Translations under genes and position numbers: made by a program
Shown: positions 37,216-44,829 of the stretch, one piece after another
How positions within the stretch are numbered: the stretch's first letter is position 1
Layout: every line of letters begins with the position of its first letter
The notes under the pieces: generated by a model
Databases searched by the model: none
Seen by the model: the letters and a program-made list of their open reading frames with translations, nothing else
What the model was told of the DNA's origin: nothing
Assembly: GCA_017417315.1 (NCBI GenBank)
Contig: JAFPZK010000068.1
Coordinates: 69,104-133,103 of the forward strand
Reading direction: 5' to 3'
Length of the DNA stretch: 64,000 bases
Source: Bacteroidales bacterium
GTDB lineage: Bacteria; Bacteroidota; Bacteroidia; Bacteroidales; UBA3824

Positions 37216-37946
37216 GTCAGAGAGCATATTCCATTAGAACAAGGATTAAGACCGTCGAATCTAATTTCTTCTTCGTCGATTCTGTGGTCAGAGAGCATAT
37301 TCCATTAGAACAAGGATTAAGACATTTTCCGTAAAAAACTTATTGCAGATTAATTCAAGTGTCAGAGAGCATATTCCATTAGAACAAGGATTAAGACCGT
37401 TTCCTTTTTACTTATAATCTTTCTTCGGGGGTCAGAGCGCATATTCCATTAGAACAAGGATTAAGACTTTTTAAGATTTACGGTTACACTATTGCAAAGT
37501 CAGAGAGCATATTCCATTAGAACAAGGATTAAGACGCCTTGTCGCCGATTGGGTACTCAACTACTCTCCAAGTCAGAGAGCATATTCCATTAGAACAAGG
37601 ATTAAGACACTACTTGCGTCATTTACATAACGATGACTGAATTCGTCAGAGAGCATATTCCATTAGAACAAGGATTAAGACACCTGAATGAAATCATCTA
37701 CATTTATTTCAGTAATATGTCAGAGAGCAAATTCCATTAGAACAAGGATTAAGACCTCATCAAGCTCGGTTGATAAGATTACCTTATTTGTCAGAGAGCA
37801 TATTCCATTAGAACAAGGATTCATTTTGTAGCCGCGTTAGCGGCGGCAGAGGTTAGGCGGGTGGTGTAAAACCGTAAGGTTTTAAAACCCCCGCAATGAA
37901 TGTGGATATGAATATGATTATGAATAATTCACACAAGGATTAAGAC
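37216..37946 (+). CRISPR. CRISPR array 1: 9 repeats, 8 spacers, last repeat split by an insertion
   Basis: The repeat is 37 bp, GTCAGAGAGCATATTCC to ..ACAAGGATTAAGAC; starts are 37216, 37287, 37361, 37431, 37499, 37572, 37645, 37719, 37790. Spacers are 31-37 bp. Variants: A8C in the repeat at 37431 and T12A at 37719. The ninth repeat stops after 32 bases at 37821, and its 3' end (ACAAGGATTAAGAC) reappears at 37933-37946. The leader is on the left, so the crRNA 5' handle would be ATTAAGAC. Confidence 0.97.
37822..37932. mobile_element. 111-bp REP/MITE-like insertion in the terminal CRISPR repeat
   Basis: It is flanked by the 9-bp direct repeat ACAAGGATT (37813-37821 and 37933-37941), which is part of the CRISPR repeat, so a target-site duplication is likely. 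It contains two small hairpins, GCCGC-GTTA-GCGGC and AAAACC-GTAA-GGTTTT, and has no ORF. Related cores occur at 42862-42936 and 43123-43195, and inverted at 42988-43056. Confidence 0.7.
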
Positions 37947-37956
37947 CGAGGGCTAA

Positions 37957-37994
37957 CCTATGTGTTCGCCCTGCGCCTATGTGTTCGCCCTGCG
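37957..37994. repeat. 19-bp perfect tandem duplication
   Basis: CCTATGTGTTCGCCCTGCG occurs twice in direct succession just after the relic of the split CRISPR repeat. It is too short and regular to be spacers, and no function is apparent. Confidence 0.8.
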
Positions 37995-38015
37995 CGTTCA
38001 TTTTCCAACAATGGA

Positions 38016-38240
38016 GAAGTTATAATTGCAAGGTGTAAATTGATTTCTACCAATAGTAGAAGTCATTATTACAGGGTGTGAAATGATTTCTATACATTAT
38101 AGAAGTCATAATTGCAATGTGTAAATTGATTTCTATGCATTATAGAAGTCAAAATTGCAGGGTGTAAATTGACTTCTATACATTATAGAAGTCATAATTG
38201 CAAGGTGTAAATTGATTTCTATAAATGGCGGAAGTTAAGC
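38016..38240. repeat. Five 43-bp tandem palindromic repeats downstream of cas2
   Basis: Units start at 38016, 38059, 38102, 38145 and 38188, with a sixth partial unit at 38231; the period is exactly 43 bp. Each unit is a palindrome-flanked block, TAGAAGTCA..TGATTTCTA or TGACTTCTA, with a 7-bp TACATTA-like link. They lie between array 1 and the cas2 stop. The links are alike, so these are not CRISPR spacers. Confidence 0.88.
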
Positions 38241-38256
38241 AAAATTGACTTTTGAT

Positions 38257-38736
38257 TCAAAAAAACAGCGTATTTTTGTTCCTCATAATTAAATCAACGT
38301 CAATGTTTTGACCGATTATTTTCATCGATTTTAGATAATCGGTTGAAATCGGGACTATCAAAATGCTGTCGAGGTTGTCGTATGCCGCTTGAACTTCCGC
38401 CAAATCGCTTTTTATCTTGTTGAAATCCTCCGGCGGTAAATCCGCTAAAAATATCGACTTCTGAATCCTATAACAACCTCGCTTAATGAGATATTTCGCC
38501 ACCATATTCCTTACTTTGTTGTGGGCGATGTCGTACATTACAAAAAACAGCATATCCGTTGATTTTCTTTGGTTTTCGTTGATATTTAGAATTTTACGCA
38601 CTCTTTCGGGTAAAGAATCAAGCATTGACTCTTCGTCTTCGGGTGTGCGTTTTATTTCGTCATCGTCTTTAATCCCCGCCTCGGCAATACGTTGCAAAAT
38701 ATCTTCGGCGGTAAGGTCTTGTTTTTTTCGTGTCAT
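38257..38736 (-). CDS. cas2: Cas2 with N-terminal extension
   Basis: 159 aa. Residues about 60-159 form the Cas2 ferredoxin-like fold: FFVMYDIAHNKVRNMVAKYL with the conserved Asp69, and GCYRIQKSIFLADLP as strand 2. The first about 58 residues are an acidic, helical extension absent from standard 90-100-aa Cas2. With Cas1 it makes the integrase complex that inserts new spacers. Last gene of the leftward adaptation operon, 9 bp after the primase-like gene. Confidence 0.9.
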   Translation of the reverse strand: MTRKKQDLTAEDILQRIAEAGIKDDDEIKRTPEDEESMLDSLPERVRKILNINENQRKSTDMLFFVMYDIAHNKVRNMVAKYLIKRGCYRIQKSIFLADLPPEDFNKIKSDLAEVQAAYDNLDSILIVPISTDYLKSMKIIGQNIDVDLIMRNKNTLFF

Positions 38737-38745
38737 CTTCCCCCT

Positions 38746-39780
38746 TTAATTTTCGTTGATATAACACCAAATCAAATTTTTCATCATTTCGTTGAACTCG
38801 CCGTCGGTTTCGCCTTTCGGAACGCTGACAACAGAAAATCCGCGTTTACCGTAAAAAACGTTAATCTCCGCTTTCTTTAATCCGAGTTTTATTTGAACCT
38901 TTTTCCCGCATTGAATATTTACAACATTATAAATCTCCGCTCCGGCTTGCAAAACGTATTCTTTAAGCCCGGTGATAAGTTCGTTCAAGATTTCGGGGAC
39001 AACGGGTTCGCTTTTAGGTTTTTGCTCTTTTTTACCACGGAGTTTTTGACCGAGAATGTCGGCAATTTTCTGCATTGCTTCTTTGTCGGGGTCGTTGTCG
39101 TGCTTTGTTTCTTCTTTCGGCTGTTGCTTTTCTTCTTTTTGCTGACTTTTTGAAAGGTCTGACATCTCTAACGGATTGTCAATATTTATGAAAGTTTTAA
39201 TGTCGATAGTATCGGCTTCTTGGTTGAAATACACGTCTTTATCTATGCTCATAAAGCACGCCCGCGCCACATCGCACGTTTGAGAATCCACAGCCTGAAT
39301 CAAATTGTATTGAGCGGCAAATTTCGCGGCAAATTCTTTATAAAACGTTTTAAAAATCCCTGCATCGTATATTTTTTCTTTCAGACGGAAAAGTATTTTT
39401 AAGCCGTCGCCACTCGGCGAGACAAAACTCATCATTACACGGGAATCTCTGTTAATCAAGTTTTTAAGCGAAATAATGCCTAAGCCTTTTTCTTGAAGAT
39501 GGTCAAGGTCAAGAATAAAAAATTCGGCGTATGCAAAATTTTCTTTTCGGCGCAGAGGCGGCGCAAACCAACTCGTTACGATATACGGTAACTGTTTCTT
39601 AAATTCGCGGTATTTCTTTTCGTCAATGGTAAGCATATCCCGCATTTGACGTATTTGAGCCTCAATTTCGGGTTTCGGATTTTTGAGTTTGTCAGCGATA
39701 TACGATACCGTTACTTTCATAAGTTTGTCTTCGGGCGATGTGATTTTTGCCCCGCACATCAACATTAAATTTTCCGCCAT
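38746..39780 (-). CDS. CRISPR-associated primase-polymerase-like protein (VirE_N/BT4734 domain)
   Basis: 344 aa from the ATG at 39780 (a TTG at 39792 is less likely). Residue numbers here count from that TTG. Residues about 1-215 resemble the BT4734/VirE_N domain, an archaeo-eukaryotic primase relative: FFILDLDHL (95-97 DLD, metal site), SPSGDGLKILF (125-135) and DSQTCDVARACF (169-180). Then follows a Lys/Glu-rich linker (about 210-270) and a C-terminal domain (about 270-348) not recognised. Primase-polymerases fused to or next to cas1/cas2 (CAPP) have been described and are thought to act in spacer acquisition. Here the gene lies between cas1 and cas2, with gaps of 15 and 9 bp, which supports that role. 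No reverse transcriptase gene is present. Confidence 0.75.
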   Translation of the reverse strand: MAENLMLMCGAKITSPEDKLMKVTVSYIADKLKNPKPEIEAQIRQMRDMLTIDEKKYREFKKQLPYIVTSWFAPPLRRKENFAYAEFFILDLDHLQEKGLGIISLKNLINRDSRVMMSFVSPSGDGLKILFRLKEKIYDAGIFKTFYKEFAAKFAAQYNLIQAVDSQTCDVARACFMSIDKDVYFNQEADTIDIKTFINIDNPLEMSDLSKSQQKEEKQQPKEETKHDNDPDKEAMQKIADILGQKLRGKKEQKPKSEPVVPEILNELITGLKEYVLQAGAEIYNVVNIQCGKKVQIKLGLKKAEINVFYGKRGFSVVSVPKGETDGEFNEMMKNLIWCYINEN

Positions 39781-39795
39781 AATAACTCCCAATTT

Positions 39796-40785
39796 TTAAT
39801 TGTTAATTACGCATTCCTTAAACCGTTGTGCCAAATCCTGACAATAAAGTTGAATTTGCGTTATACGGCTTCGTTGTATTCCGTTGATAGTGATGACCTC
39901 GTCCATATAATCGTTGAGGCTCTGAATAAGGATTCGCCGTCCGAGTTGTTCGAGCCAAACGCTGTTGTCGCTTTTGACGGAATAGAACTCTTCGCCCACA
40001 ACTTTCTGACACAAAAGATTCCAGACCACGTAATCAACCCAGACCCTGAAAATCTCTATCACGTCGTAAACCAAAACGGGACGGTTGTAATCGTCGCGGT
40101 GAAGAACGCCCACGTAAGGGTCGATTCCGGCTTTGATTAACGCGCCTTCAATACGTCCGTAAAGAATACCGTAACCGTAATTCAATAAGGCATTTGCGAT
40201 GTCGAAAGCGGGTTTTTGACTGCGTTCTTTAAAGCGGTATTCTTCGGGCAGAAACATTTGAATAGTCTCGAAATAAATCCTGCTTGCCACGCCTTCCCAG
40301 CCGCGAAGGGTAGGGGCAACGTCGCTGACGATTTCGCCGTCAAGACCGATAATTTTTGCGCGGTAATCTTCAAGGCGGTTGACGGCTTTTTTACGTTTTT
40401 GGTTTTCGTCATCGTTTTTACAATCCATCATTTGAAGAATCACCTGTTGATTGCTGATTTTCTTGACGATAACATCTTTTATCCAATCGAGAGCCGCTTT
40501 TGAAAACGTAAACTCTATTTGACCTTTTCGGATTGTTGATACCGAACCGTATTTCGGACTCCAAATTCTGCCCATCGGGTTGCCCTGATTATCCATAAAG
40601 AGGACTTCGATTTCTTTTTCGATAGCGAGCATAACGGCATCGGAGGTTATCTGTGCTCCTTTTGAAATTTGAATCGAAGTGATACCTATTGCTGGGATTC
40701 GTTGCCGACCGTCTTTTGTGGTGATAACAAATCCTTCGTTGTCGCGGTTCAGCGATGTTCCGTATGTATTGATTATAAGTTCCAT
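39796..40785 (-). CDS. cas1: Cas1 integrase
   Basis: 329 aa. It is the catalytic subunit of spacer integration. The N-terminal beta domain (ISKGAQITSDAV, LFMDNQGNPMGRIW) is followed by the helical domain with metal ligands Glu164 (RGWEGVASRIYF), His229 (GVLHRDD) and Asp241 (YDVIEIFR). It is not fused to RT or Cas6. It precedes the primase-like gene and cas2 on the same strand. A decayed cold-shock gene lies 17 bp upstream and may share its transcript. Confidence 0.96.
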   Translation of the reverse strand: MELIINTYGTSLNRDNEGFVITTKDGRQRIPAIGITSIQISKGAQITSDAVMLAIEKEIEVLFMDNQGNPMGRIWSPKYGSVSTIRKGQIEFTFSKAALDWIKDVIVKKISNQQVILQMMDCKNDDENQKRKKAVNRLEDYRAKIIGLDGEIVSDVAPTLRGWEGVASRIYFETIQMFLPEEYRFKERSQKPAFDIANALLNYGYGILYGRIEGALIKAGIDPYVGVLHRDDYNRPVLVYDVIEIFRVWVDYVVWNLLCQKVVGEEFYSVKSDNSVWLEQLGRRILIQSLNDYMDEVITINGIQRSRITQIQLYCQDLAQRFKECVINN

Positions 40786-40802
40786 AAAGTTTTGCCTGAT
40801 TT

Positions 40803-41344
40803 TTAATTAATTTCTACCGCCGTAAAGCCGTCTTCGTTTTTCTTTTTATTGAAAGATTTTTTATAACGACCTTTAACTAACGTTTTGTTTTTGAATTGTT
40901 TACCGCTGAGCATTTCAACAGGTACATAAATAGATTTACCGTCAAATTTTACAAAGCCGAATCCTTTGTCGGTAATAATTATTTTGCCTTCAAATGCAAA
41001 TGTTTCGGGCGTGAAAACTTCTTTTTCAACACCCTTCGACAGCGTTTGAAACAATTCACATGACGCTCTGCAAGCGGTGAAATTTTTTCGCCGGATTGGT
41101 TTTGTTGCGGCAAATAGTCTTCGTCTTGAAAACCGTCAAAACCCCACCAACGGCAAAATTCTCCGTAATTTTTCCACCATGTTTTAGTGCGCAAAAAATT
41201 TTGTTTTGCAAAATCGTAAACCACCCATGCAAGGTTTCGACGATTCCAAATATCGTCGGGATTGTCGTCAAAGGCTTTTTGAGCGAGAGAAAATGCCTCG
41301 TTCAAATGTCCTGATTTTCTTAATGTTGTGATGTCGGACGGCAT
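40803..41344 (-). pseudogene. Decayed TPR/cold-shock-domain gene (frameshift and deletions)
   Basis: Two frames carry one gene. From the ATG at 41344 the first encodes a TPR-like start (TLRKSGHLNEAFSLAQKA, NDIWNRRNLAWVVYDF-type) that runs into a later segment WWGFDGFQDEDYLP..ISPLAERH. The second frame (to 40803) encodes a cold-shock/S1-like barrel, GKIIITDKGFGFVKFDGKS. The switch is around 41045-41055, where CFKR.. would continue as TLSKGVEKEVF. From memory of intact relatives, several hundred residues between the TPR start and the WWGF block are missing, so deletions came with the frameshift. It lies directly ahead of cas1. Confidence 0.65.
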
Positions 41345-41463
41345 ATTTTGAGTACGTTTTGGTTAACGCCGAAATTTAAGAAGTTTTTCAGGATAAAACA
41401 AATATTTTTTGTAGAAATTATCAAATATTTTTATTTTTGTGGAAATTTAAAAAGGTTAAGATT

Positions 41464-41625
41464 ATGACAGCACTACAATTGAACGCGGAGTTTTTTGCTA
41501 AAATAGAGAAATCGGAAAAGCAATTCGATGAAGGAAAATTTACGACTTTGCTACCCGGAGAAAATGTGTTGGATATGTTAAAAAGGTGTGGCTATGAACC
41601 GTTGGAGCAGACGAATAACGGATAA
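41464..41625 (+). pseudogene. Internally deleted antitoxin remnant
   Basis: 53 aa from the ATG at 41464. It begins MTALQLNAE and continues EFFAKIEKSEKQFDEGKFTT then LLPGENVLDMLKRCGYE, the two ends of a Bacteroidota antitoxin that normally has 40 or so residues between them. The frame then runs over the start of a YoeB-like toxin relic. Probably nonfunctional, although it could still be translated. Confidence 0.5.
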
Positions 41626-41707
41626 ACATCGTTTGGTTTACAGAATTTTTGAAACGGAAGTTTTTGTTGAAGTTATTTCAGCATACGGGCATTATAGCGA
41701 TAAATGA
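41594..41707 (+). pseudogene. YoeB-type toxin C-terminal remnant
   Basis: 37 codons encoding MNRWSRRITDKHRLVYRIFE to ISAYGHYSDK. WSRRIT-KHRLVY and the C-terminal YGHY are the RNA-binding and catalytic end of YoeB/Txe ribosome-dependent RNases. The first half of the toxin is missing and a stop lies just upstream in frame. It overlaps the antitoxin remnant in another frame, as expected from a deletion that joined both genes. Confidence 0.6.
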
Positions 41708-41718
41708 TTAATAACATT

Positions 41719-42030
41719 ATGGCTAATATTGAAACTTTAAAACTATTTGAAGAAAAGAAAGTTCGTTCGGTTTGGGACGAAAATGAAGAAAAATGGTATT
41801 TTTCTGTTGTGGACGTTGTGTCGGTTTTAACTGACAGCGTTAATCCCAATAATTATTGGAAAGTCTTGAAAAACCGACTTAAAAAAGAAGGCAACGAGTC
41901 GGTTACAAATTGTAACCAACTGAAATTAATGTCTTCTGACGGCAAACGTTACAAAACCGATGTTGCTGATACTGAGCAGATTTTCCGTATAATTCAATCA
42001 AGTGATTATTTGTTGCCGAGTAACGAGTAA
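41719..42030 (+). pseudogene. Truncated Bro-N (phage antirepressor-type) gene
   Basis: 103 aa from the ATG at 41719 (41704 is an alternative). VRSVWDENEEKWYFSVVDVV and NYWKVLKNRLKKEG, NCNQLKLMSSDGKRYKTDVADTEQ (read in parts), IFRIIQS are a Bro-N DNA-binding domain. Bacteroidota relatives continue with FKLWLA.. and a further 100-200 residues. Here the frame ends inside the beginning of CRISPR leader 2, so the 3' part was lost when the leader and array arrived. Confidence 0.7.
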
Positions 42031-42390
42031 TTTTTTTATAAAAAAAACTTCAAAAAAATTTGGTTAGGAAGAAATCATTTTTTATTTTTACAGCCGTAAA
42101 GTTGATATGTTCTTTGTCATAATGAGCAAGGATATTTTCAAAAAAAAAGTCTTAGATGCAAAGTATGGGTTTGAAAACCACGGCAATACAACTTCCGTGT
42201 TAATTTTTAACGAATTTGAAGTATTTTTTTAGGTTTTGACGAAAACTTGTTCCAAAAATGGTAGCCGAACTTTACAAAAAAATGTAAAGTTTACTATCAC
42301 GAAAATGGGTTAAAATTTCTTAAAATCCTTTAAAATACTGTTAAAATAGAACCCTAACTCTCTGACACACTGACAGTACCAAAATTACCT
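42024..42390 (+). promoter_or_regulatory. CRISPR leader 2
   Basis: Copy of leader 1 with scattered substitutions. Promoter elements are TTTG (42059-42062) and TATTTTTA (42083-42090), 20 bp apart. The AACTTTACA..TGTAAAGTT hairpin is kept. The last segment reads CTCTCTGACACACTGACAG, one base changed from leader 1. It starts inside the Bro-N relic. Confidence 0.85.
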
Positions 42391-42861
42391 ATCAGAGAGC
42401 ATATTCCATTAGAACAAGGATTAAGACAAACATCGCATTCGCTCAAAGCGTATTTGACGGTATATCAGAGAGCATATTCCATTAGAACAAGGATTAAGAC
42501 ATTATGTCATCTAAATATAATGTTTTCATAATTCATATCAGAGAGCATATTCCATTAGAACAAGGATTAAGACCCCAGTTTACGCTGATACCATAAGATA
42601 ACAAATCCTATCAGAGAGCATATTCCATTAGAACAAGGATTAAGACCTCAGCCCGGGCTTCTGTTTCGATCAGTTGTATCTTAATCAGAGAGCATATTCC
42701 ATTAGAACAAGGATTAAGACCGTTAAGTGTCTCAACGTATGTAGCAATAGGTACAGTCAGAGAGCATATTCCATTAGAACAAGGATTAAGACCCTTTACT
42801 AGGTTCAGGGATAAAGTATTTCTGCCAATGTCAGAGAGCATATTCCATTAGAACAAGGATT
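42391..42861 (+). CRISPR. CRISPR array 2: 7 repeats, 6 spacers, last repeat truncated
   Basis: Same 37-bp repeat as array 1; starts 42391, 42464, 42537, 42610, 42684, 42756, 42830. The first five repeats begin ATCAGAG instead of GTCAGAG; the two leader-distal ones keep G1. The last repeat stops after 32 bases at the same point as in array 1 and is followed by the same REP-like sequence. Spacers are 35-37 bp. Spacer 1 (42428-42463) overlaps a spacer of array 3 by 24 bases. Confidence 0.97.
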
Positions 42862-42936
42862 CATTTTGTAGCCGCGTTAGCGGCGGCAGAGGTTAGGCGG
42901 GTGGTGTAAAACCGTAAGGTTTTAAAACCCCCGCAA
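42862..42936. repeat. REP-like element at the end of array 2
   Basis: 75 bp identical in layout to the first part of the insertion in array 1 (CATTTTGTAGCCGCG to ..ACCCCCGCAA). It has the same two hairpins; the right-hand repeat relic is absent. Confidence 0.75.
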
Positions 42937-42987
42937 AATGTAATTAAAACAACATTTTATAAAAATAAATTATCCCGCTATTTCTCT

Positions 42988-43195
42988 GCATACGGGGGTT
43001 TTTGTTGCATACGCGACAACACGCCCCGCCTAACGTATGCCGCCGCTTCGCGGCTATGTGTCTGATTTGGAAATATATAATTCAATGATGTTGTGGGTTT
43101 TGTTTTAAATTGTAGTGACATTTAGCCGCGTTAGCGGCGGCAGAGGTTAGGCGGGGCGTGTAAAACCGCAAGGTTTTAAAACCCCCGCAATGAAT
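42988..43195. repeat. Inverted pair of REP-like elements between array 2 and the third ATPase
   Basis: 42988-43056 (ending CGCCCCGCCTAACGTATGCC then GCCGCTTCGCGGCTA) is the reverse complement form of 43123-43195 (TAGCCGCGTTAGCGGC.. ACCCCCGCAATGAAT). The whole block is a large imperfect palindrome with about 65 bp of AT-rich DNA between the arms. No gene is seen in 42937-43222. Confidence 0.7.
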
Positions 43196-43222
43196 ACGTT
43201 GCGGTATTTTTTGTGAAAATTG

Positions 43223-44665
43223 TTATCTTTCTTTTACCACGGCAAATAAATCTTCTGCCGTTAACTCGCTGTGTACAAGTCGTGAATGTGTACCTTGCGA
43301 CAATCCCGTTGGCGTTATAAAAGTACAAACCAAGCCCCGCGAAACGCCCGTCATTTCAGCAAAAAGTTCTTTGCGTTCCAAAAGACGTTCTTCATAATCC
43401 TTGGTGATTTTATAACGGTTTTCGCTGAATTTTATCTCTATTAAATGCGTGATTTTGTCAGCACGGCGGATAATAAGGTCAATTTGCGCACCCTTCCTTT
43501 CGTCATTGTTTTTCGGGACAAAACGCCATGACGAAGCCTCTGTCGCCATTCCTAAAATACCCAAACCTTGTTTTATTTGCGGTAAATGTTGCAAGCAGAC
43601 TTCTTCAAAAGTGAAACCTTCCCATGCTTCAACGCTGCGGTCTGTGAAATGATGCTGCCAAAATTGCTCATCGCGGGTGTTGTTGCCGTCAACATAACGG
43701 AAATAAAACAACGTGTAAAAATCCGACAAACGGTAAAGCGACAATTTATTTTTGTTGCCGAATTGGGAATACGAAATTATAAAATCACAACGTTCAAGAT
43801 TGTCAAGAATTTTTGACAGTCCGCCGCCTTTGAAACCCGTTTGCTGTTCGATTTCGCTGCGTAAAAATCCCTGCCGCCGTGTTGAAAGAAGTTTTACAAC
43901 CTTGATATACTTGTCTGCCTTGTTGAAAAGTGCATTGTAAAGTTCGTTGAACTCGCCGGAAAGGTCGCCACCGCGTCTAAAAATCAGAGAATCAATATTT
44001 TGTTGTAAACTCAAATACGGTCTTAAAAGGCTAAGATAATAAGGTACACCGCCAAAAACCATATAACACTGCAAGATTTGATATTCGTCCCAATCAAAAC
44101 CGTGAACTTTTAGGTATTCGCGGGATTCGTAAAGGTAGAACGGACGTAGATAAATTCTGTGCGTGATTCTGTTGTGAAGTCCGCCTTGATTGTCTTCTAA
44201 TTTTTCTTTCATCCAACTTGTTGCGCTGCCGCAGGCTATAAAGACAATATCGTCGCGGTTTTGAACCCAGTTAGCCCAAAAATATTCCAATTCGGCAACA
44301 AATTCGCTGCCCTGAGTATCTGCCCACGGCATTTCGTCAAAAAATATGATTTTGCGTTTGTCTCCGCAGTTTTCTAAGTAGTTTTCTAAACATAAAAACG
44401 CTGTATGCCAATCGTTTATAGGTTCGATGTTGTTGTTTTTTGAATAATTGATAAGTGCCTCACGGAAGTTTTTTAACTGTGATTTTTTGGCTTGTTTATG
44501 CGCTCCGACATAATGAAAACTATACTTATCGTCGAAAAATTTTCTGATTAAAAAAGTCTTTCCGACACGCCGTCTGCCATAGACGATTATAAATTCTGAA
44601 CGTTGGGAGTTTAACGCCCATTGGAGTTCATTACATTCGCGGTTTCTTCCGATAAGATTGTCCAT
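43223..44665 (-). CDS. AAA ATPase with DUF234 domain (second copy)
   Basis: 480 aa. Start MDNLIGRNRECNEL; Walker A YGRRRVGKTFLI (about 30-41), Walker B IIFFDEMPWADT (about 107-118), sensor-like FIACGSATSWM. A winged helix (GFLRSEIEQQTGFKGGGLSKIL) and a C-terminal nuclease-like AQIDLIIRRADKITHLIEIKFS complete it. It is a paralogue of the ATPase at 32946-34391. Function unknown; proposals for relatives range from mobile-element to defence roles. Confidence 0.88.
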   Translation of the reverse strand: MDNLIGRNRECNELQWALNSQRSEFIIVYGRRRVGKTFLIRKFFDDKYSFHYVGAHKQAKKSQLKNFREALINYSKNNNIEPINDWHTAFLCLENYLENCGDKRKIIFFDEMPWADTQGSEFVAELEYFWANWVQNRDDIVFIACGSATSWMKEKLEDNQGGLHNRITHRIYLRPFYLYESREYLKVHGFDWDEYQILQCYMVFGGVPYYLSLLRPYLSLQQNIDSLIFRRGGDLSGEFNELYNALFNKADKYIKVVKLLSTRRQGFLRSEIEQQTGFKGGGLSKILDNLERCDFIISYSQFGNKNKLSLYRLSDFYTLFYFRYVDGNNTRDEQFWQHHFTDRSVEAWEGFTFEEVCLQHLPQIKQGLGILGMATEASSWRFVPKNNDERKGAQIDLIIRRADKITHLIEIKFSENRYKITKDYEERLLERKELFAEMTGVSRGLVCTFITPTGLSQGTHSRLVHSELTAEDLFAVVKER

Positions 44666-44723
44666 AATGATTTTGTGTTGGTTTGTGGCGGCAAAAATAC
44701 GGTTTTATTTTTGAATAGAAAAG

Positions 44724-44822
44724 GGATTTTTGTCCAAATGTGGTATTTTTTATGAGATTTGGACGAAAACTTTTGGATTTTTGTCCAAATGTGGTATTTT
44801 TTATGAGATTTGGATAAAAATC
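44724..44822. repeat. 51-bp tandem palindromic repeat in the promoter of the second DUF234 ATPase
   Basis: GGATTTTTGTCCAAATGTGG starts at 44724 (first unit) and 44775 (second), 51 bp apart. Each is followed by ATGAGATTTGGA, so GTCCAAAT..ATTTGGAC arms face each other in each unit. Confidence 0.87.
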
Positions 44823-44829
44823 TTAAAGT

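Noticed and set aside
37947..38015. A tenth spacer-repeat unit after the split repeat of array 1
   Set aside because: The sequence is a 19-bp tandem duplication, and no further repeat follows.
38016..38240. The 43-bp tandem block as a further CRISPR array
   Set aside because: The links between palindromes are only 7 bp and nearly the same in each unit, so there are no spacers.
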